Origin: Polychytrium aggregatum
Taxonomy: Eukaryota; Chytridiomycota; Chytridiomycetes; Polychytriales
DNA length: 64,000 bases
Direction of reading: 5' to 3'
Assembly: GCF_025602895.1 (NCBI RefSeq)
Contig: NW_026516313.1
Coordinates: 90,736 to 154,735 of the forward strand
A program made the position numbers and the translations under genes. Below are positions 36,172 through 47,044 of this stretch, piece after piece; position 1 is the stretch's first letter; the number at the start of each line of letters is the position of its first letter. The notes under the pieces are model-generated. The model was given only the letters and a program-made list of their open reading frames with translations. It was not told the DNA's origin and made no database searches.

Positions 36172-39100
36172 TTAAGAAGGCTTCCTGCGAGGAGCCCTGC
36201 GTGTGCTCTTTATTTGGGGCTCCTCGAGGTGTTTACCGTATTTACTCAGCTCCTCGGGTGCATGGGACAAGTCCTCCAGTGTTTGCCATGTGTTGCCCGA
36301 GTGTGGGTAACCAACCCACTTGACATAAAACCGAAGTGACCCATCAGCCACTTTCTTGTGCCTCACGATCCTTTCGACTTCATATTCTTGAGTATAGTAT
36401 TGTCCGAGGTCGTCTTCCAGTGGTGCGTCGTCCGGGACACCTTCGTCGGCGTCGGGGAACTGTGCTGGACTGCGGGTCGTGTGGCGACGCAGCTTGGACA
36501 CATGGAAGACAGGATGGAGCTTGCTTCCAGGTGGCAAGTCCAACAGGTAGTTGAGGGGACTGGGTCGGGCCGCTATCTTGAACGGTCCTCGGTACTTGGG
36601 CAACAACTTCTTTGACTGGGCTTCGGGGACCTTGATGTTGTCGGCGTCCAGGTAGACAAGGTCTCCAACTTCAAAGGAGACATCCTGGTGTCGGCGGTCG
36701 TAGTACTTCGCCATCACTTGTTGCGCATCCGTGAGCGCGTCGGCGATCATCTTGTGTCGGACTTGATGATCTTTGACAAAGGCACTTGGTTTGGGAGGCA
36801 ATCCAGCCGTGGACTCGGTCAGTGTCAAGGAGGTGGGAACATCAGGCTGGAATCCGTAGAGCGCCTCAAAGGGGCTCAAGCCAGTTGTGCTCGACTTGGC
36901 GGTGTTGTATGCAAACTCTGCATGACTCAGCTGTATGTCCCAGTCGTCTTGGCTGGTCGAGGCGTATGTCCTCAGGTATTGCTCGAGGGTGCGGATCGTC
37001 CGCTCGGACTGTCCATCCGTTTGTTGGTGGTGCGAGGTTGACATGTTCAGCTTGGTGCCGAGATGGTCGAACAGACTTGTCCAAAACAAGGAGGTGAATC
37101 GGGGGTCTCGATCACTGACGATGGACTTTGGGAGGCCGTGGTGCTTGAACACATGCTTGAAGAACAGCAGTGCAAGGTCAGGCGCGGAGCATGTCGTCTG
37201 GCACGGCACAAAGTGTGCCATCTTGCTGAACCTGTCGACAAAGACAGCGATTGCATCGTGGTCCAACTTGGTCGTCGGTAGATGCGTGATGAGATCCATG
37301 GACATGCTGGTCCAGGGGCGGTCGGGAACAGGCAGGGGTTGCAGCAATCCTTGCTCTCGGGTCGTGCGTGACTTGACCATCTTGCAGGTATGGCAGGACT
37401 CGATGTACTTCTCGACGGTGCGCTTCATTCCAGGCCAGTATGCGACTTTGGCCAGTCGGTCGTATGTCTTCTCGACTCCAAAGTGTCCAGCGAGGGGCGA
37501 GTCGTGGACCTCTTGGAGCAACTTGGTCTTCAACGACGGAATGTCCGGCACACAGACACGGCTGTCCTTCTTCAGGAGGAGCAGGCCATCACGCACTGTG
37601 TACTCGGATGATTCGTCGTCCTTGGGGAGCTTAGACACCTTTCGGAACAGTTCTCCGAACTGTTTGTCGTTGGCGATGTTGTCTCGGACAACATCCAGCA
37701 TCGTGTTGTCGACACTGACAGTCGACTCGTACAGTGACGCCAATTGGTAGTCGGGGCGTCGGGACAGTGCGTCAGGCACCACATTGAGTTTGCCTTTCTG
37801 GTATACAACCTCGTAGTTGTACTCGGCGAGGAACTCCATCCATCGCGCTTGGCGTCGGCTCAGGTTCTTCTTGGTGTCGAGGTAACGCAGTGACTGGTGG
37901 TCCGTCACAATCTTGAAGGGCTTGGCGGTACCGTGGAGGTACACTCGGAACTTCTGCAGCGCGTAGATGATCGCAAGCTGCTCCTTCTCGTGCACGGGAT
38001 AGTTGATCTCGTGTTGGGACAGTTTGCGCGACTCGAAGGCAACGGGCCTTCCCTCCTGCATCAAAACAGCTCCCACCGCAAAGTCGGAGGCGTCGGTGTG
38101 CACGGAGACATCCGTGTTCGGGTCGAACACAGCGAGGACAGGAGCGTTCGTCAAGGCGTGCTTGAGGGTCTCGAACGCTTGGCGTTGTGGGTGGTCCCAC
38201 ACGAAGGGGCACTCTTTGCGGAGTAGGTCTGTGAGTGGACCGGCAGTGCGCGCCAGATCGGGGATGAATCGGCGGTAGTAGTTGACGAGACCGAGAAACG
38301 ACTGCACGTCAGAGACGCATGCGAGCGGCGGCCACTCGACCACAGACTTGACCTTGGCGGGGTCGACTTCGATTCCTCTTCCTGAGACAACGTGTCCCAG
38401 GAACGGGACTTGATTCTTGAAGAACTCACACTTGGACAGTTTGGCATACAACTTGTGCTCGCGTAGCTTGGCCAGCACGCGGGCGACATGACCTTCATGG
38501 GTCGCTTCATCCTTGCTGTACACAAGGATATCATCCAGGTACACGATGACAGAGTTGTCGAGCTCTTGGCGGAACACATCGTTCATCAGCTGCATGAACG
38601 TGGCAGGTGCGTTCGTCAATCCGAACGGCAGCACTAGGAACTCGTACAGTCCGTAGCGAGTCCTGAAGGCGGTCTTGTGGACATCATCCTCGTGGATGCG
38701 GATCTGATGGTAGCCTGAGCGGAGGTCTATCTTGCTAAAGACCTTTGCTCCACTCAGACGATCCATCAACTCGTCGATCCTGGGCAACGGGTAGGTGTTC
38801 TTGATGGTCTGTTTGTTTAGTGCGCGATAGTCGACGCACATCCTGAGATCACCTTCTTTCTTCTTGACAAAGAGCACTGGTGCACCATACGGTGACTGGC
38901 TCGGGCGGATGAACCCATGGGCGAGGAGGTCATCCAACTGGCGCTTGAGTTCGTCCATCTCCGTCAGCGACAGTTGGTACGTCGGTCTTGACGGAGGCGA
39001 CGAGCCTGGTTCGATGTCGATGCGATGATCGACGGTGCGTTGGGGTGGCAGGCATTGTGGCAACTGGTCGGGGAATACGTCCTTGTACTCGTCGAGCAGC

Positions 39101-40086
39101 TTGGTCACCACAGGCGGGGGACCGGGACCGGCTTGGTCGGTGTCGTCGACCTCACGCACGACACAGAGGAACGACGTGTCCTTCTTGATCAGCCTCTTGA
39201 ATTGCATGGCTGAGAGGAGAGGTGGCATGTTGGGTGAGGCCATGCCCTGCAGGACAATGTCAGGGCCAACACGGACAGTGCGGCCTTTCCAGTCGACGAC
39301 TGGAGTCGGCTCGGCACGAGCAAGCCAGCTCATGCCGAGGATGGCATCGAACTTGGTGTCGATCACTTGGAACAACAGGACAGGATGGTACTTGGGATGG
39401 AGGGCCACTCGCAGGACCACTTGGTGTGTGCACTGCTGCACACGATCGTCTGCAAGCGCCACACTCATCGGCGACTTCTTCTTGGTTGCATGTATGTTGA
39501 GCTCCTGGAGCAAGCGTCTGCTGACAAAGTTGCAGCTTGCTCCAGAGTCCACCATCATTCGGACGGTGTGACCTTGGACGGTGGCAGGGAGGTACAGCAG
39601 GGACTCTTCATGGTCCTCCTGCACAGCCTCCTGCACCATGACTTGACTTGGGGGAACGGGCGACACTTGGTCTTGGTTGGCTTCATCACGGCCACTCGGA
39701 CATTTTGGATAGGGTTCGGCCATTGCGGGGGCCTGCGGCGTCAGCACGCCATTGCACACGACGTCCACGGCTTGCGGACACATGTCGGAAGCATCCGACA
39801 CACACGACTTGACAGGGGTGAGGGCACAGGCGGTCCTGTCCCTCAAGGGTTCTTGATTTTCTTTTTTGTTTTGGTTTTCAATTTTGGTTTTCTCTTCACG
39901 TTCGTGGAGAGGCAGGCGGCTTGCGCCACCATGCACCTCTCGCACGACGCACAACACTTGGTTTGTTTCTCCTTCGGGGGAGGGGGCGAGGTGAACTTCC
40001 TCTGGAGACGCGTGGACTGCATTGAGCAATCCACGGCGTTGGTCTCCTACTAGGGCTCCAGAGCCACCTAGTAGGGTCGGCCGTTT
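36172..40086 (-). CDS. pol: D2 pol polyprotein, intact
   Basis: Same length and same translation as D1 pol: protease DSG, RT YLDD, RNase [10 protein letters not shown], integrase HHCC and D,D,E with SDRD, chromodomain at the C-terminus; stop TAA 9 bp before the LTR. The frame is complete from the slippery GGGAAAC onward. However, Pol depends on Gag translation reaching the frameshift site, and gag of this copy is interrupted by F1, so this pol is probably silent unless translated from an F1-derived or internal transcript. Confidence 0.94.
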   Translation of the reverse strand, partial: KRPTLLGGSGALVGDQRRGLLNAVHASPEEVHLAPSPEGETNQVLCVVREVHGGASRLPLHEREEKTKIENQNKKENQEPLRDRTACALTPVKSCVSDASDMCPQAVDVVCNGVLTPQAPAMAEPYPKCPSGRDEANQDQVSPVPPSQVMVQEAVQEDHEESLLYLPATVQGHTVRMMVDSGASCNFVSRRLLQELNIHATKKKSPMSVALADDRVQQCTHQVVLRVALHPKYHPVLLFQVIDTKFDAILGMSWLARAEPTPVVDWKGRTVRVGPDIVLQGMASPNMPPLLSAMQFKRLIKKDTSFLCVVREVDDTDQAGPGPPPVVTKLLDEYKDVFPDQLPQCLPPQRTVDHRIDIEPGSSPPSRPTYQLSLTEMDELKRQLDDLLAHGFIRPSQSPYGAPVLFVKKKEGDLRMCVDYRALNKQTIKNTYPLPRIDELMDRLSGAKVFSKIDLRSGYHQIRIHEDDVHKTAFRTRYGLYEFLVLPFGLTNAPATFMQLMNDVFRQELDNSVIVYLDDILVYSKDEATHEGHVARVLAKLREHKLYAKLSKCEFFKNQVPFLGHVVSGRGIEVDPAKVKSVVEWPPLACVSDVQSFLGLVNYYRRFIPDLARTAGPLTDLLRKECPFVWDHPQRQAFETLKHALTNAPVLAVFDPNTDVSVHTDASDFAVGAVLMQEGRPVAFESRKLSQHEINYPVHEKEQLAIIYALQKFRVYLHGTAKPFKIVTDHQSLRYLDTKKNLSRRQARWMEFLAEYNYEVVYQKGKLNVVPDALSRRPDYQLASLYESTVSVDNTMLDVVRDNIANDKQFGELFRKVSKLPKDDESSEYTVRDGLLLLKKDSRVCVPDIPSLKTKLLQEVHDSPLAGHFGVEKTYDRLAKVAYWPGMKRTVEKYIESCHTCKMVKSRTTREQGLLQPLPVPDRPWTSMSMDLITHLPTTKLDHDAIAVFVDRFSKMAHFVPCQTTCSAPDLALLFFKHVFKHHGLPKSIVSDRDPRFTSLFWTSLFDHLGTKLNMSTSHHQQTDGQSERTIRTLEQYLRTYASTSQDDWDIQLSHAEFAYNTAKSSTTGLSPFEALYGFQPDVPTSLTLTESTAGLPPKPSAFVKDHQVRHKMIADALTDAQQVMAKYYDRRHQDVSFEVGDLVYLDADNIKVPEAQSKKLLPKYRGPFKIAARPSPLNYLLDLPPGSKLHPVFHVSKLRRHTTRSPAQFPDADEGVPDDAPLEDDLGQYYTQEYEVERIVRHKKVADGSLRFYVKWVGYPHSGNTWQTLEDLSHAPEELSKYGKHLEEPQIKSTRRAPRRKPS

Positions 40087-40089
40087 CCC
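40046..40089 (-). promoter_or_regulatory. D2 gag-pol -1 frameshift signal
   Basis: GGGAAAC (40089-40083), 7-nt spacer, hairpin 40075-40046, identical to D1. Confidence 0.8.
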
Positions 40090-40464
40090 GACTTCATGGG
40101 GCACTCCTTGGCCTGGTGTCCCGGTCGGTGACAGAAGAAGCAGGAACCATGGCGGAGGTCCTCCTGCTTCTGTCTGTCCTTGGGGGAGACAGTGGCAGCT
40201 TGCTGGAACCGGGAGCGGGGAGGGCCACGAGCCTCCATGGCGTTGACGTCAACGTCCATGGGCTCAGGCATGGGTCTTGCGGGCGGGGCCGGGCGAGGCG
40301 GACGGGCTGGGACGTGATGAGACCGATGGCCGCCTGCCAGCTGCGGGTAGAACTGGCGGCCATGGTACTGGACGTTGTCGAGGTTCTCGGCAACGTCCAT
40401 CATCACGTCCAGGGACTTGCGGGCATCAGGGTTGCTGGCGATGTACTCTCTGATCTTGGGCTTG

Positions 40465-40930
40465 TGTCACAGATCGCTCTGCCCGCCTAGCTGCACCGTC
40501 GCACTTGTGTCACTGTTTGCGTCGCACACTTTCCTTTTCCTTTGTCCTGTGACGCCTTTCCTTTTTCCTTGCTCTCATGTTGCACACGCCGCTCTGTTTT
40601 CCCTGCATTTGTCATCGACCATGCATTAGTCAGACGCTGTGTCACCCGCATTTGTCAGCCACCGAGCATTTGTCAGACTTTCACATGTTTCTCCGGTTAG
40701 CCGTTGCTGCCTGGCTGCTGTCCCGCCGCCTCCGCTGCTTCGCCCCCGCTGCGGCAGGCTTCGCCTCCGGGACCGCCAGACAGATAAATAGCCCGCCTTC
40801 ACCCGCTCATGTTTCTGGTCATCACCTTCGACCCCAGACACACTTGACTCTAGATCCTAGCCTCGCTAAGATCAATAAAACCCTTCTCTATCTTTTTCTT
40901 TTGATCTCCTCTTGATCCCGTGATCTGACA
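40465..40930 (+). repeat. F1 5' LTR
   Basis: 466 bp. GATAAATA at 40783-40790 is the probable TATA element, with AATAAA at about 40874. Upstream are four spaced copies of GCATT(T/A)GTCA(G/T) at 40605, 40623, 40648 and 40665. Confidence 0.96.
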
Positions 40931-41988
40931 TGGTAGCATCGGTCGATCCCGCCGTCAATGCCTGTCTCCAGGCCCTTGAACAACTATCGCTCGAGGACCG
41001 CGCCCTGGTCCTCTCCGCCCTGACTGCCCAGCCGAATCTCCCCACGGTCCCTCCCGGTTTCAAGCGTCCCAAGATCCCGCTCCCCGACGCCTTCACTGGC
41101 GAGCGTAAGGCTGCTGTCGTTGACGAGTTTGTCTTCTCAATGACCGAGTACATTGCCTTCCACAGTCTCGATGACGCCACCGCTGTCGCCACCGTCGCCA
41201 TGAACCTCAAGGGCAAGGCCAAGACCTGGTGGCGCCTCTGGTCCCAGGGCAAGCAACTCGACAACCTGACCCCGGCCGCCGTCCTGTCCCTCGTCCGCGA
41301 CACCTTCCTTCCGTCCACCTCGCTGCGCACCACCGAGGATGAGTTCGAAGCACTGCGCCACACCGGCTCCGTCGAGCAGTTCAACTCTCGCTTCCGCGAT
41401 CTCCTCCTCGAGCTGCCCCACTTCAGCAACAACCGCCAGAACCTGCAGCGCTACCTCACCAAGCTCAAGCACAGGGTGCGCATCGAAGTCGAATGGAAGC
41501 TTGACTCCAACACAGCCACCCTCGAAGATGCCATGGCCCTCGCCGAGCGATACGAGTCCATTATGGGTCAATCGCAACCCCTGATGCAGCAGCCCGCTCG
41601 CACTCAGTTCCGCGATCAACCCTTCCGCGAGCTCCAGTTCCAGCGACCTCCTCTCTTCCGCGCTCCACCTGGTCAGCCGCAGTTCCGCCCAATGGTCCGT
41701 CCTCCTCGTCCCGCCTTCCAGCCGACCCAGCCTCCCGCACGTGACCCCAACGCCATGGACCTCGACAACGTCGACATGCGCCCGATCAAGAAGCTCACCG
41801 ACCGCGAGAAGGAGTACCTCCGCCGTAACGGAGGCTGCTTCCGCTGCCGCAAGTTCGGCCACATCGCCTCGCAGTGTCCCTTGAACCAGCCCCGCATCAA
41901 CGCCATCGTCGAGACCGCCGACCAGGCCACCTTCTACGAAGATCAGGGAAACGACGAGGCGGCAACCCCTGGATACTACGACCTCTGA
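40930..41988 (+). CDS. gag: F1 Gag, start codon at the LTR/primer-site junction
   Basis: 352 residues. The only suitable ATG is 40930-40932: its A is the last base of the LTR and its TG are the first bases of the primer-binding site, so residues 1-4 (MVAS) are encoded by tRNA-templated sequence. Next in-frame ATG is far inside the capsid domain. Domains: helical N-terminus (CLQALEQLSLEDRALVLSAL), capsid (PLPDAFTGERKAAVVDEFVF ... VEQFNSRFRDLLLELP), Pro/Gln/Arg-rich linker, AMDLDNV and CCHC knuckle (CFRCRKFGHIASQC). It is the particle protein. It ends at TGA 41988 inside the frameshift structure. Intact. Confidence 0.94.
   Translation: MVASVDPAVNACLQALEQLSLEDRALVLSALTAQPNLPTVPPGFKRPKIPLPDAFTGERKAAVVDEFVFSMTEYIAFHSLDDATAVATVAMNLKGKAKTWWRLWSQGKQLDNLTPAAVLSLVRDTFLPSTSLRTTEDEFEALRHTGSVEQFNSRFRDLLLELPHFSNNRQNLQRYLTKLKHRVRIEVEWKLDSNTATLEDAMALAERYESIMGQSQPLMQQPARTQFRDQPFRELQFQRPPLFRAPPGQPQFRPMVRPPRPAFQPTQPPARDPNAMDLDNVDMRPIKKLTDREKEYLRRNGGCFRCRKFGHIASQCPLNQPRINAIVETADQATFYEDQGNDEAATPGYYDL
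40931..40942 (+). promoter_or_regulatory. F1 primer-binding site, tRNA type
   Basis: TGGTAGCATCGG directly after the LTR, identical to the D site. It also codes for the first Gag residues. Confidence 0.75.
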
Positions 41989-42009
41989 AGGACCCGGCGA
42001 GTTGCCGCC
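41946..42009 (+). promoter_or_regulatory. F1 gag-pol -1 frameshift signal
   Basis: GGGAAAC (41946-41952) in gag frame as G GGA AAC, 5-nt spacer, then GGCGGCAAC (41958-41966) pairing with GTTGCCGCC (42001-42009). The gag TGA lies in the long loop between the arms. Confidence 0.72.
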
Positions 42010-45000
42010 ATCCGACTCCGACCCCCGACGCTGAACTATTGACTCTCGCCACCGGACCTCACCTGATCAACTCTCTCATCGACGAACCCCACCGCATTGC
42101 CGCCAACCACGGCAAGGGACTGCTTGTGATCGACGCCACCCTCAACGGCTCCCCGATCACCGTCCTCATCGACCCTGGTGCGACCAACTCGCACATCTCC
42201 GAGACCCTCGCCTCGACCCTCGACCTTCGAACCAAGACCACCGCCAACGCCGTCACGATGCCCAACGGCAAGTCCTTCCCGTCCTCCGTCACCGATCCCG
42301 TCGACCTCACCATCCACGACTACCACGCCCGCATCAACCTCTTCACCGCGCCACTCACCTGGGACGTTATCCTCGGCAAGAACTGGCTCGACCAGACCAA
42401 CCCCGAGATCGACTGGCCCTCCAACCGAATCAAGTTCTCGATCGACGGGAAGCACCACACTTGGACGGCATCGCGACCCGACACCGGAATGCCACTCACG
42501 ACCCTCGAACTCCGATCCCAGTACCACATGTCGACCCAGCAGATCAACGCACTGGCTTCGACTCCCGGCGCCGTGTATGTTTGTACTCTGAGCAGTGACT
42601 TGAATACAGTTGCTGTTGAACCCTACGACCCCGTTGCCCAACTTGCCCGTGTCCTCGAACCACTGACCCCCGAACACCGATCCATCATCGCAAAGTACCG
42701 CGATGCCTTCAACGAACTCAAGGAACTCCCGCCTCACCGACCCGGCATCGACATGAACATCCAACTCGACGACTCTGCCAAGCCAACCTGGTCGTCGCTC
42801 TACCAAATGTCGGCCGAAGAACTCGCTCGTCTCAAAGACGAACTCGACCGATTGCTCCGGATCGGCCACATCCGCAAGTCCGTCTCGCCCTTCGGCGCAC
42901 CGATCTTCTGGGTCAAGCAGGGCGACAAGTTCCGACTCGTCTTTGACTTCCGCGCCCTCAACAAGATCACCGTCAAGGACCGCACCGCGCTGCCCAACAT
43001 GCGCGAGATCATCGACCGCCTGTCCAAGTGCCGTGTCTTCTCCAAGCTCGACTTGCAACGCGGATTCCACCAGATCCGCATTGCCGACGCCGACACCCCC
43101 AAGACGGCCTTCAGGACCAAGTACGGCCACTTTGAGTGGCTTGTGATGCCCTTCGGCCTCGCCAACAGTCCCTCCGTGTTCCAAGCCGCGATGAACGACA
43201 TCTTCCGCGAGTTCATCGACGACTTTGTGTTCGTCTACATCGACGACATCCTGATCGCATCCGAGGACGAGGACCAGCACATCCGCCACATCGAACTGGT
43301 CCTCGACAAGATCCACCGACACGGCTTCAAGATCCGACCCGAGAAGTGTTCGTTCTTCAACTCGACCGTCACCTATCTCGGCTTCATCATCGGCGAAGGA
43401 CGCATCCAAGTGCATCCCTCGCGCATCGACGCCATCAAGAACTACCCGCGACCAACGACCGAACACGAACTCCGCAGCTTCCTCGGCTTGACCAACACCA
43501 TCATGAGCTTTGTCCCTGGCTACGCTGCCCTCGCCGGTCCACTCTCGACTCTGATCACCACCCGCTCCGCCAACTCGACCAAGTCCGTCGTCTGGGACGA
43601 CAACGCCATCGCCGCCTTCGAGCAGCTCAAGTTGCTCTCGCCTCAGTCGCTGCACATGGTCAACCCGGACAAGGACATTCACCTCTTCACCGACTGGTCC
43701 GAGTCAAGCGCATCGATTGGTGGATGGATCGGGCAGGACATGGACGGATCCGGCACGGTGCGCCCCATCGCTTTCAACTCGCAGAAACTGCACGGATCCG
43801 AACTCAACTACTCGCCCTACAACGGCGAGCTGCTGTCGATCACCCGCCACCTCGACAAGTTCAAGAACTACCTCGTCGGCCGCAAAGTCTTCCTCCACAC
43901 CGACCAGAAGGCGCTCAAGCACATCCTCGACTCCAAGACCCTCAACAAGCGCCAACAGCGAGCCATCGACACGATGCTGGACTTTGACCTCGAGATCCAG
44001 TGGATCCCCGGCTCGTGGAACAAGGTCGCCGACGTGCTCTCGCGCACACCGACAGCCATCTCCAAGGCCGTCCAAGTCTCGATCATCAACGCGATTGTCA
44101 ACCTCGGACCCTCGCCCGACGATCTCTTGGACACCATCCGCACTCAGTACAGCTCCGACCCGATCCTGTCAGCACTGATCTCGGTCCTCCGCGACAACTC
44201 GACCGACGGACTCAAGCCGTGGATGAAGGCACAGCTGCACCGCTTCTCACTTCGACACGGGATTCTCTACTTCGACTCGACCCGCATCTGCATCCCCGGC
44301 AAGGACCTCCGCATCTCGATCATCAAGGACCACCACGACTCTGTCTGTGCAGCTCACCCCGGCACCAACACGCTCTACAAGGCCATCTCGACACACTACT
44401 ACTGGCCCGCCATGTCCAAGGACATTGCCGAGTGGGTCTCGCACTGCGACATCTGCCAGCGAGCCAAGATCCGACGACAACAAGCATACGGTCACTTCTC
44501 CCGGATCCCTGTGGCCACCCGCAAGATGGACACTGTCGCCCTCGACTTCATCCTCGGACTCCCGCCTGTCACGGACTCACTCTCGGGACGCACCTTCAAC
44601 TCGATCACGATCTTTGTCGACTCCCTCACCAAGTACGTCGTCCTGGTTCCTGGCAACAAGACCGACTCGGCCGAAGACGTCGCCCGCCAGTACTTCCGCG
44701 ATGTCTTTGTGCACTTTGGACTCGCCGGCACTTTCATCTCGGATCACGACACACGCTTCCGGTCGGCCTTCTGGACAGGACTTAACACTCTGCTCAAGAC
44801 CGAACTCCGGATCGCCTTTGCCCACCACCACGAGGCCGCCGGACAAGTCGAACGCTTTGTGGCAACCGTCGCCGAGGCCATCCGCTGTTCGACTCTGGCC
44901 CTCGGCTCCCGCTGGATCGATCAAGTGCCATACATCCAGTTCGCGCTCAACTCACACAGCTCAGCTTCGACTGGACATTCGCCCTTCTTCCTGATGCACG

Positions 45001-45683
45001 GTCAGCATCCTCGCACTCCTGCCAACACCGACATCATCGCCGAGTCCAACCCTGCAGCACAGTCGATCGAGGAGATGCAAGCGACTCTGGACTTGGTCTC
45101 GGACAACATCGGCAAGGCCCAGGACCGGGCCCTGTACTACGCCAACCGACATCGACGCGATATCAGCTACGACATTGGCGACCAAGTCCTGATCGACACG
45201 ACCGCGTATCACTTCAGCACGGACGACGTCACACCCTCCAAGATGCGGATGCCGTACTTGGGACCCTTCAAGATCATCGAGAAGATCGGAACGACTGGAT
45301 ATCGACTTCGACTCCCGAGGACCCTCCGATTTACAACCGAACTCCCCGCTTCCGCCCTCGTCCCCTACAACACACCATCGACCGACCAACTTGTGTTTGA
45401 TGAACCCGGACCCAACCACAACGACGAATCAGTGTTCGAAGCGATCATTGGACACAGGATCAACCGACGACGTCGACTTCCTGGATATCGACACGAGTTC
45501 TTGCTCCGCTGGCAGGGATACGACCCATCTTACGACTCGTGGGCACCACTGGCCGAACTCTTGGATGGAGGACTCGCAGATATCCACGACTTCCTCAGCC
45601 GCAACCGCAACCTTCCGGAAATGGACACACTGATCGACCTTTGCCAAGCACAAGTGCAACGCAACTCGGGATCGAAAAATTGA
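41949..45683 (+). CDS. pol: F1 pol polyprotein, intact, divergent motifs
   Basis: About 1244 codons in the -1 frame, stop TGA 45683. Protease DPG (VLIDPGAT, about residue 74) instead of D-S/T-G. RT has YIDD (about 429) rather than YLDD. RNase H begins FTDWSESSASIGGWIG (about 580), unlike the TDASDF of the others, but keeps aspartate, the NGELL glutamate and HTDQKAL. Integrase HHCC (about 795-837); D,D,E core as ALDF (865), SDHD (932) and HHHEAAGQVERF (967), without the usual PQTDGQTE. Chromodomain FLLRWQGYDPSYDSW (about 1174-1200). It is the most divergent Pol in the window but no catalytic acid is missing. Confidence 0.95.
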   Translation, partial: KRRGGNPWILRPLKDPASCRHPTPTPDAELLTLATGPHLINSLIDEPHRIAANHGKGLLVIDATLNGSPITVLIDPGATNSHISETLASTLDLRTKTTANAVTMPNGKSFPSSVTDPVDLTIHDYHARINLFTAPLTWDVILGKNWLDQTNPEIDWPSNRIKFSIDGKHHTWTASRPDTGMPLTTLELRSQYHMSTQQINALASTPGAVYVCTLSSDLNTVAVEPYDPVAQLARVLEPLTPEHRSIIAKYRDAFNELKELPPHRPGIDMNIQLDDSAKPTWSSLYQMSAEELARLKDELDRLLRIGHIRKSVSPFGAPIFWVKQGDKFRLVFDFRALNKITVKDRTALPNMREIIDRLSKCRVFSKLDLQRGFHQIRIADADTPKTAFRTKYGHFEWLVMPFGLANSPSVFQAAMNDIFREFIDDFVFVYIDDILIASEDEDQHIRHIELVLDKIHRHGFKIRPEKCSFFNSTVTYLGFIIGEGRIQVHPSRIDAIKNYPRPTTEHELRSFLGLTNTIMSFVPGYAALAGPLSTLITTRSANSTKSVVWDDNAIAAFEQLKLLSPQSLHMVNPDKDIHLFTDWSESSASIGGWIGQDMDGSGTVRPIAFNSQKLHGSELNYSPYNGELLSITRHLDKFKNYLVGRKVFLHTDQKALKHILDSKTLNKRQQRAIDTMLDFDLEIQWIPGSWNKVADVLSRTPTAISKAVQVSIINAIVNLGPSPDDLLDTIRTQYSSDPILSALISVLRDNSTDGLKPWMKAQLHRFSLRHGILYFDSTRICIPGKDLRISIIKDHHDSVCAAHPGTNTLYKAISTHYYWPAMSKDIAEWVSHCDICQRAKIRRQQAYGHFSRIPVATRKMDTVALDFILGLPPVTDSLSGRTFNSITIFVDSLTKYVVLVPGNKTDSAEDVARQYFRDVFVHFGLAGTFISDHDTRFRSAFWTGLNTLLKTELRIAFAHHHEAAGQVERFVATVAEAIRCSTLALGSRWIDQVPYIQFALNSHSSASTGHSPFFLMHGQHPRTPANTDIIAESNPAAQSIEEMQATLDLVSDNIGKAQDRALYYANRHRRDISYDIGDQVLIDTTAYHFSTDDVTPSKMRMPYLGPFKIIEKIGTTGYRLRLPRTLRFTTELPASALVPYNTPSTDQLVFDEPGPNHNDESVFEAIIGHRINRRRRLPGYRHEFLLRWQGYDPSYDSWAPLAELLDGGLADIHDFLSRNRNLPEMDTLIDLCQAQVQRNSGSKN

Positions 45684-45717
45684 TGGTTTGACTTGAGCAC
45701 AATTTTTCTGGGGGGGA

Positions 45718-46183
45718 TGTCACAGATCGCTCTGCCCGCCTAGCTGCACCGTCGCACTTGTGTCACTGTTTGCGTCGCACACTTTCCTTTTCCTTTGTCC
45801 TGTGACGCCTTTCCTTTTTCCTTGCTCTCATGTTGCACACGCCGCTCTGTTTTCCCTGCATTTGTCATCGACCATGCATTAGTCAGACGCTGTGTCACCC
45901 GCATTTGTCAGCCACCGAGCATTTGTCAGACTTTCACATGTTTCTCCGGTTAGCCGTTGCTGCCTGGCTGCTGTCCCGCCGCCTCCGCTGCTTCGCCCCC
46001 GCTGCGGCAGGCTTCGCCTCCGGGACCGCCAGACAGATAAATAGCCCGCCTTCACCCGCTCATGTTTCTGGTCATCACCTTCGACCCCAGACACACTTGA
46101 CTCTAGATCCTAGCCTCGCTAAGATCAATAAAACCCTTCTCTATCTTTTTCTTTTGATCTCCTCTTGATCCCGTGATCTGACA
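45718..46183 (+). repeat. F1 3' LTR
   Basis: 466 bp, same as 40465-40930. Preceded by the purine tract CTGGGGGGGA; followed by the duplication gcttg. Confidence 0.96.
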
Positions 46184-46723
46184 GCTTGAGGCCCTTCTGG
46201 AAGAGGTACATCGCATCAGCAGAGCCCAGCTCCTCAATCTGGGAGGAGAGGTCTTCAAACTCCTCGATGTAGCGGGTCACAGAACCACGCTGCACGAGAG
46301 AGTATAGCTTGTCACGGGCAATGAGTTCAGCATTGGGGCTGCCGAAGCGGCGACGGAGGCGGTCCTTGAAGTCGTCAAACACACCTTCGCTCTGCTCGTC
46401 GAACCCTTGGCGGCGGTACCAACGGTACGCCTGGTCCTTTAAGCAGAGCTTGGCGGCGACGATGTGGTGGGTGGGGGCGACTTGGGCAGCATCGAGGTAG
46501 TCCTCGAGTTGCTGCAGCCAGTCCTCCACCGAGGAGGAGCGGCTCTTCCCAGTAAACACTGGGGCACGGAAGGTCTTGAGGAAGGCTTCCGGAAGTGGGC
46601 GGGGGTTGCTCATGGCAGGGGCAGGCTCCAGGGACAGAGAGGAGAGTCGGTCGGCAAGAGAGGCGGGATCCAGCTTGAGGATCTAGAAAGAGGACAAACA
46701 GGACGAAAACAAGACGAGGATTT

Positions 46724-46735
46724 CCGATGCTACCA
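46724..46735 (-). promoter_or_regulatory. D2 primer-binding site, tRNA type
   Basis: TGGTAGCATCGG on the minus strand, directly next to the D2 5' LTR. Confidence 0.75.
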
Positions 46736-47044
46736 TGTAACGTCCACTACTGGGACGTTGGGGCAAGACGGGGAGGGAGGGGGTACAAGACAAGACAGGA
46801 CGGGGCAGAACAGGGCGGTGCTAGGCTACTCTAGCGGACGGGTGAGCTCGGGGAGCACTTACGTTTATTCACGATAAAACCGAACTCCAGACAAACGGGG
46901 GGAACGGGGGCAACCCGCAGGTATACCCTGCGGTGGCCTGCCTGCGGTGCGTGAAAACGCAAAGCGCAGCACAGGTCACGACCCACTGCGCCGCGCAGTA
47001 CGCGCAGTACGCGCAGCACAGCGTCGGAGATACCATCTCCTACA
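46736..47044 (-). repeat. D2 5' LTR
   Basis: 309 bp, same as 35854-36162, flanked by gcagc on the right. Confidence 0.96.

Larger units (their letters stand above)
40465..46183 (+). mobile_element. Ty3/Gypsy element F1, complete, in D2 gag
   Basis: 5719 bp, plus strand, two 466-bp LTRs (TGTCACAG...TCTGACA), duplication gcttg. gag and pol are intact and translate the same as F2 and F3. Confidence 0.97.
40068..46613 (-). pseudogene. gag: D2 gag, split by F1
   Basis: The N-terminal part is at 46613-46184 (from [11 protein letters not shown] to the capsid segment FQKGLK) and the C-terminal part at 40464-40068 ([11 protein letters not shown] ... CCHC knuckle [14 protein letters not shown]). F1 is inserted between them with the 5-bp duplication gcttg (40460-40464 and 46184-46188). 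Insertion plus duplication is 5724 bp, so the phase is unchanged, and removal of F1 would leave a 273-residue Gag like that of D1. As it stands the protein is truncated in the capsid domain. Confidence 0.94.
35854..47044 (-). mobile_element. Ty3/Gypsy element D2, carrying F1 in gag
   Basis: Minus-strand D copy, duplication gcagc at 35849-35853 and 47045-47049. Without F1 and one gcttg duplication its length is 5467 bp, equal to D1. pol is intact, gag is split. Confidence 0.97.

Noticed and set aside
42036-43682. Long antisense ORF (548 codons), repeated at 49701-51347 and 54615-56261
   Set aside because: Exact mirror of F pol; acidic/valine-rich composition typical of a shadow of GC-rich codons, with no domain.
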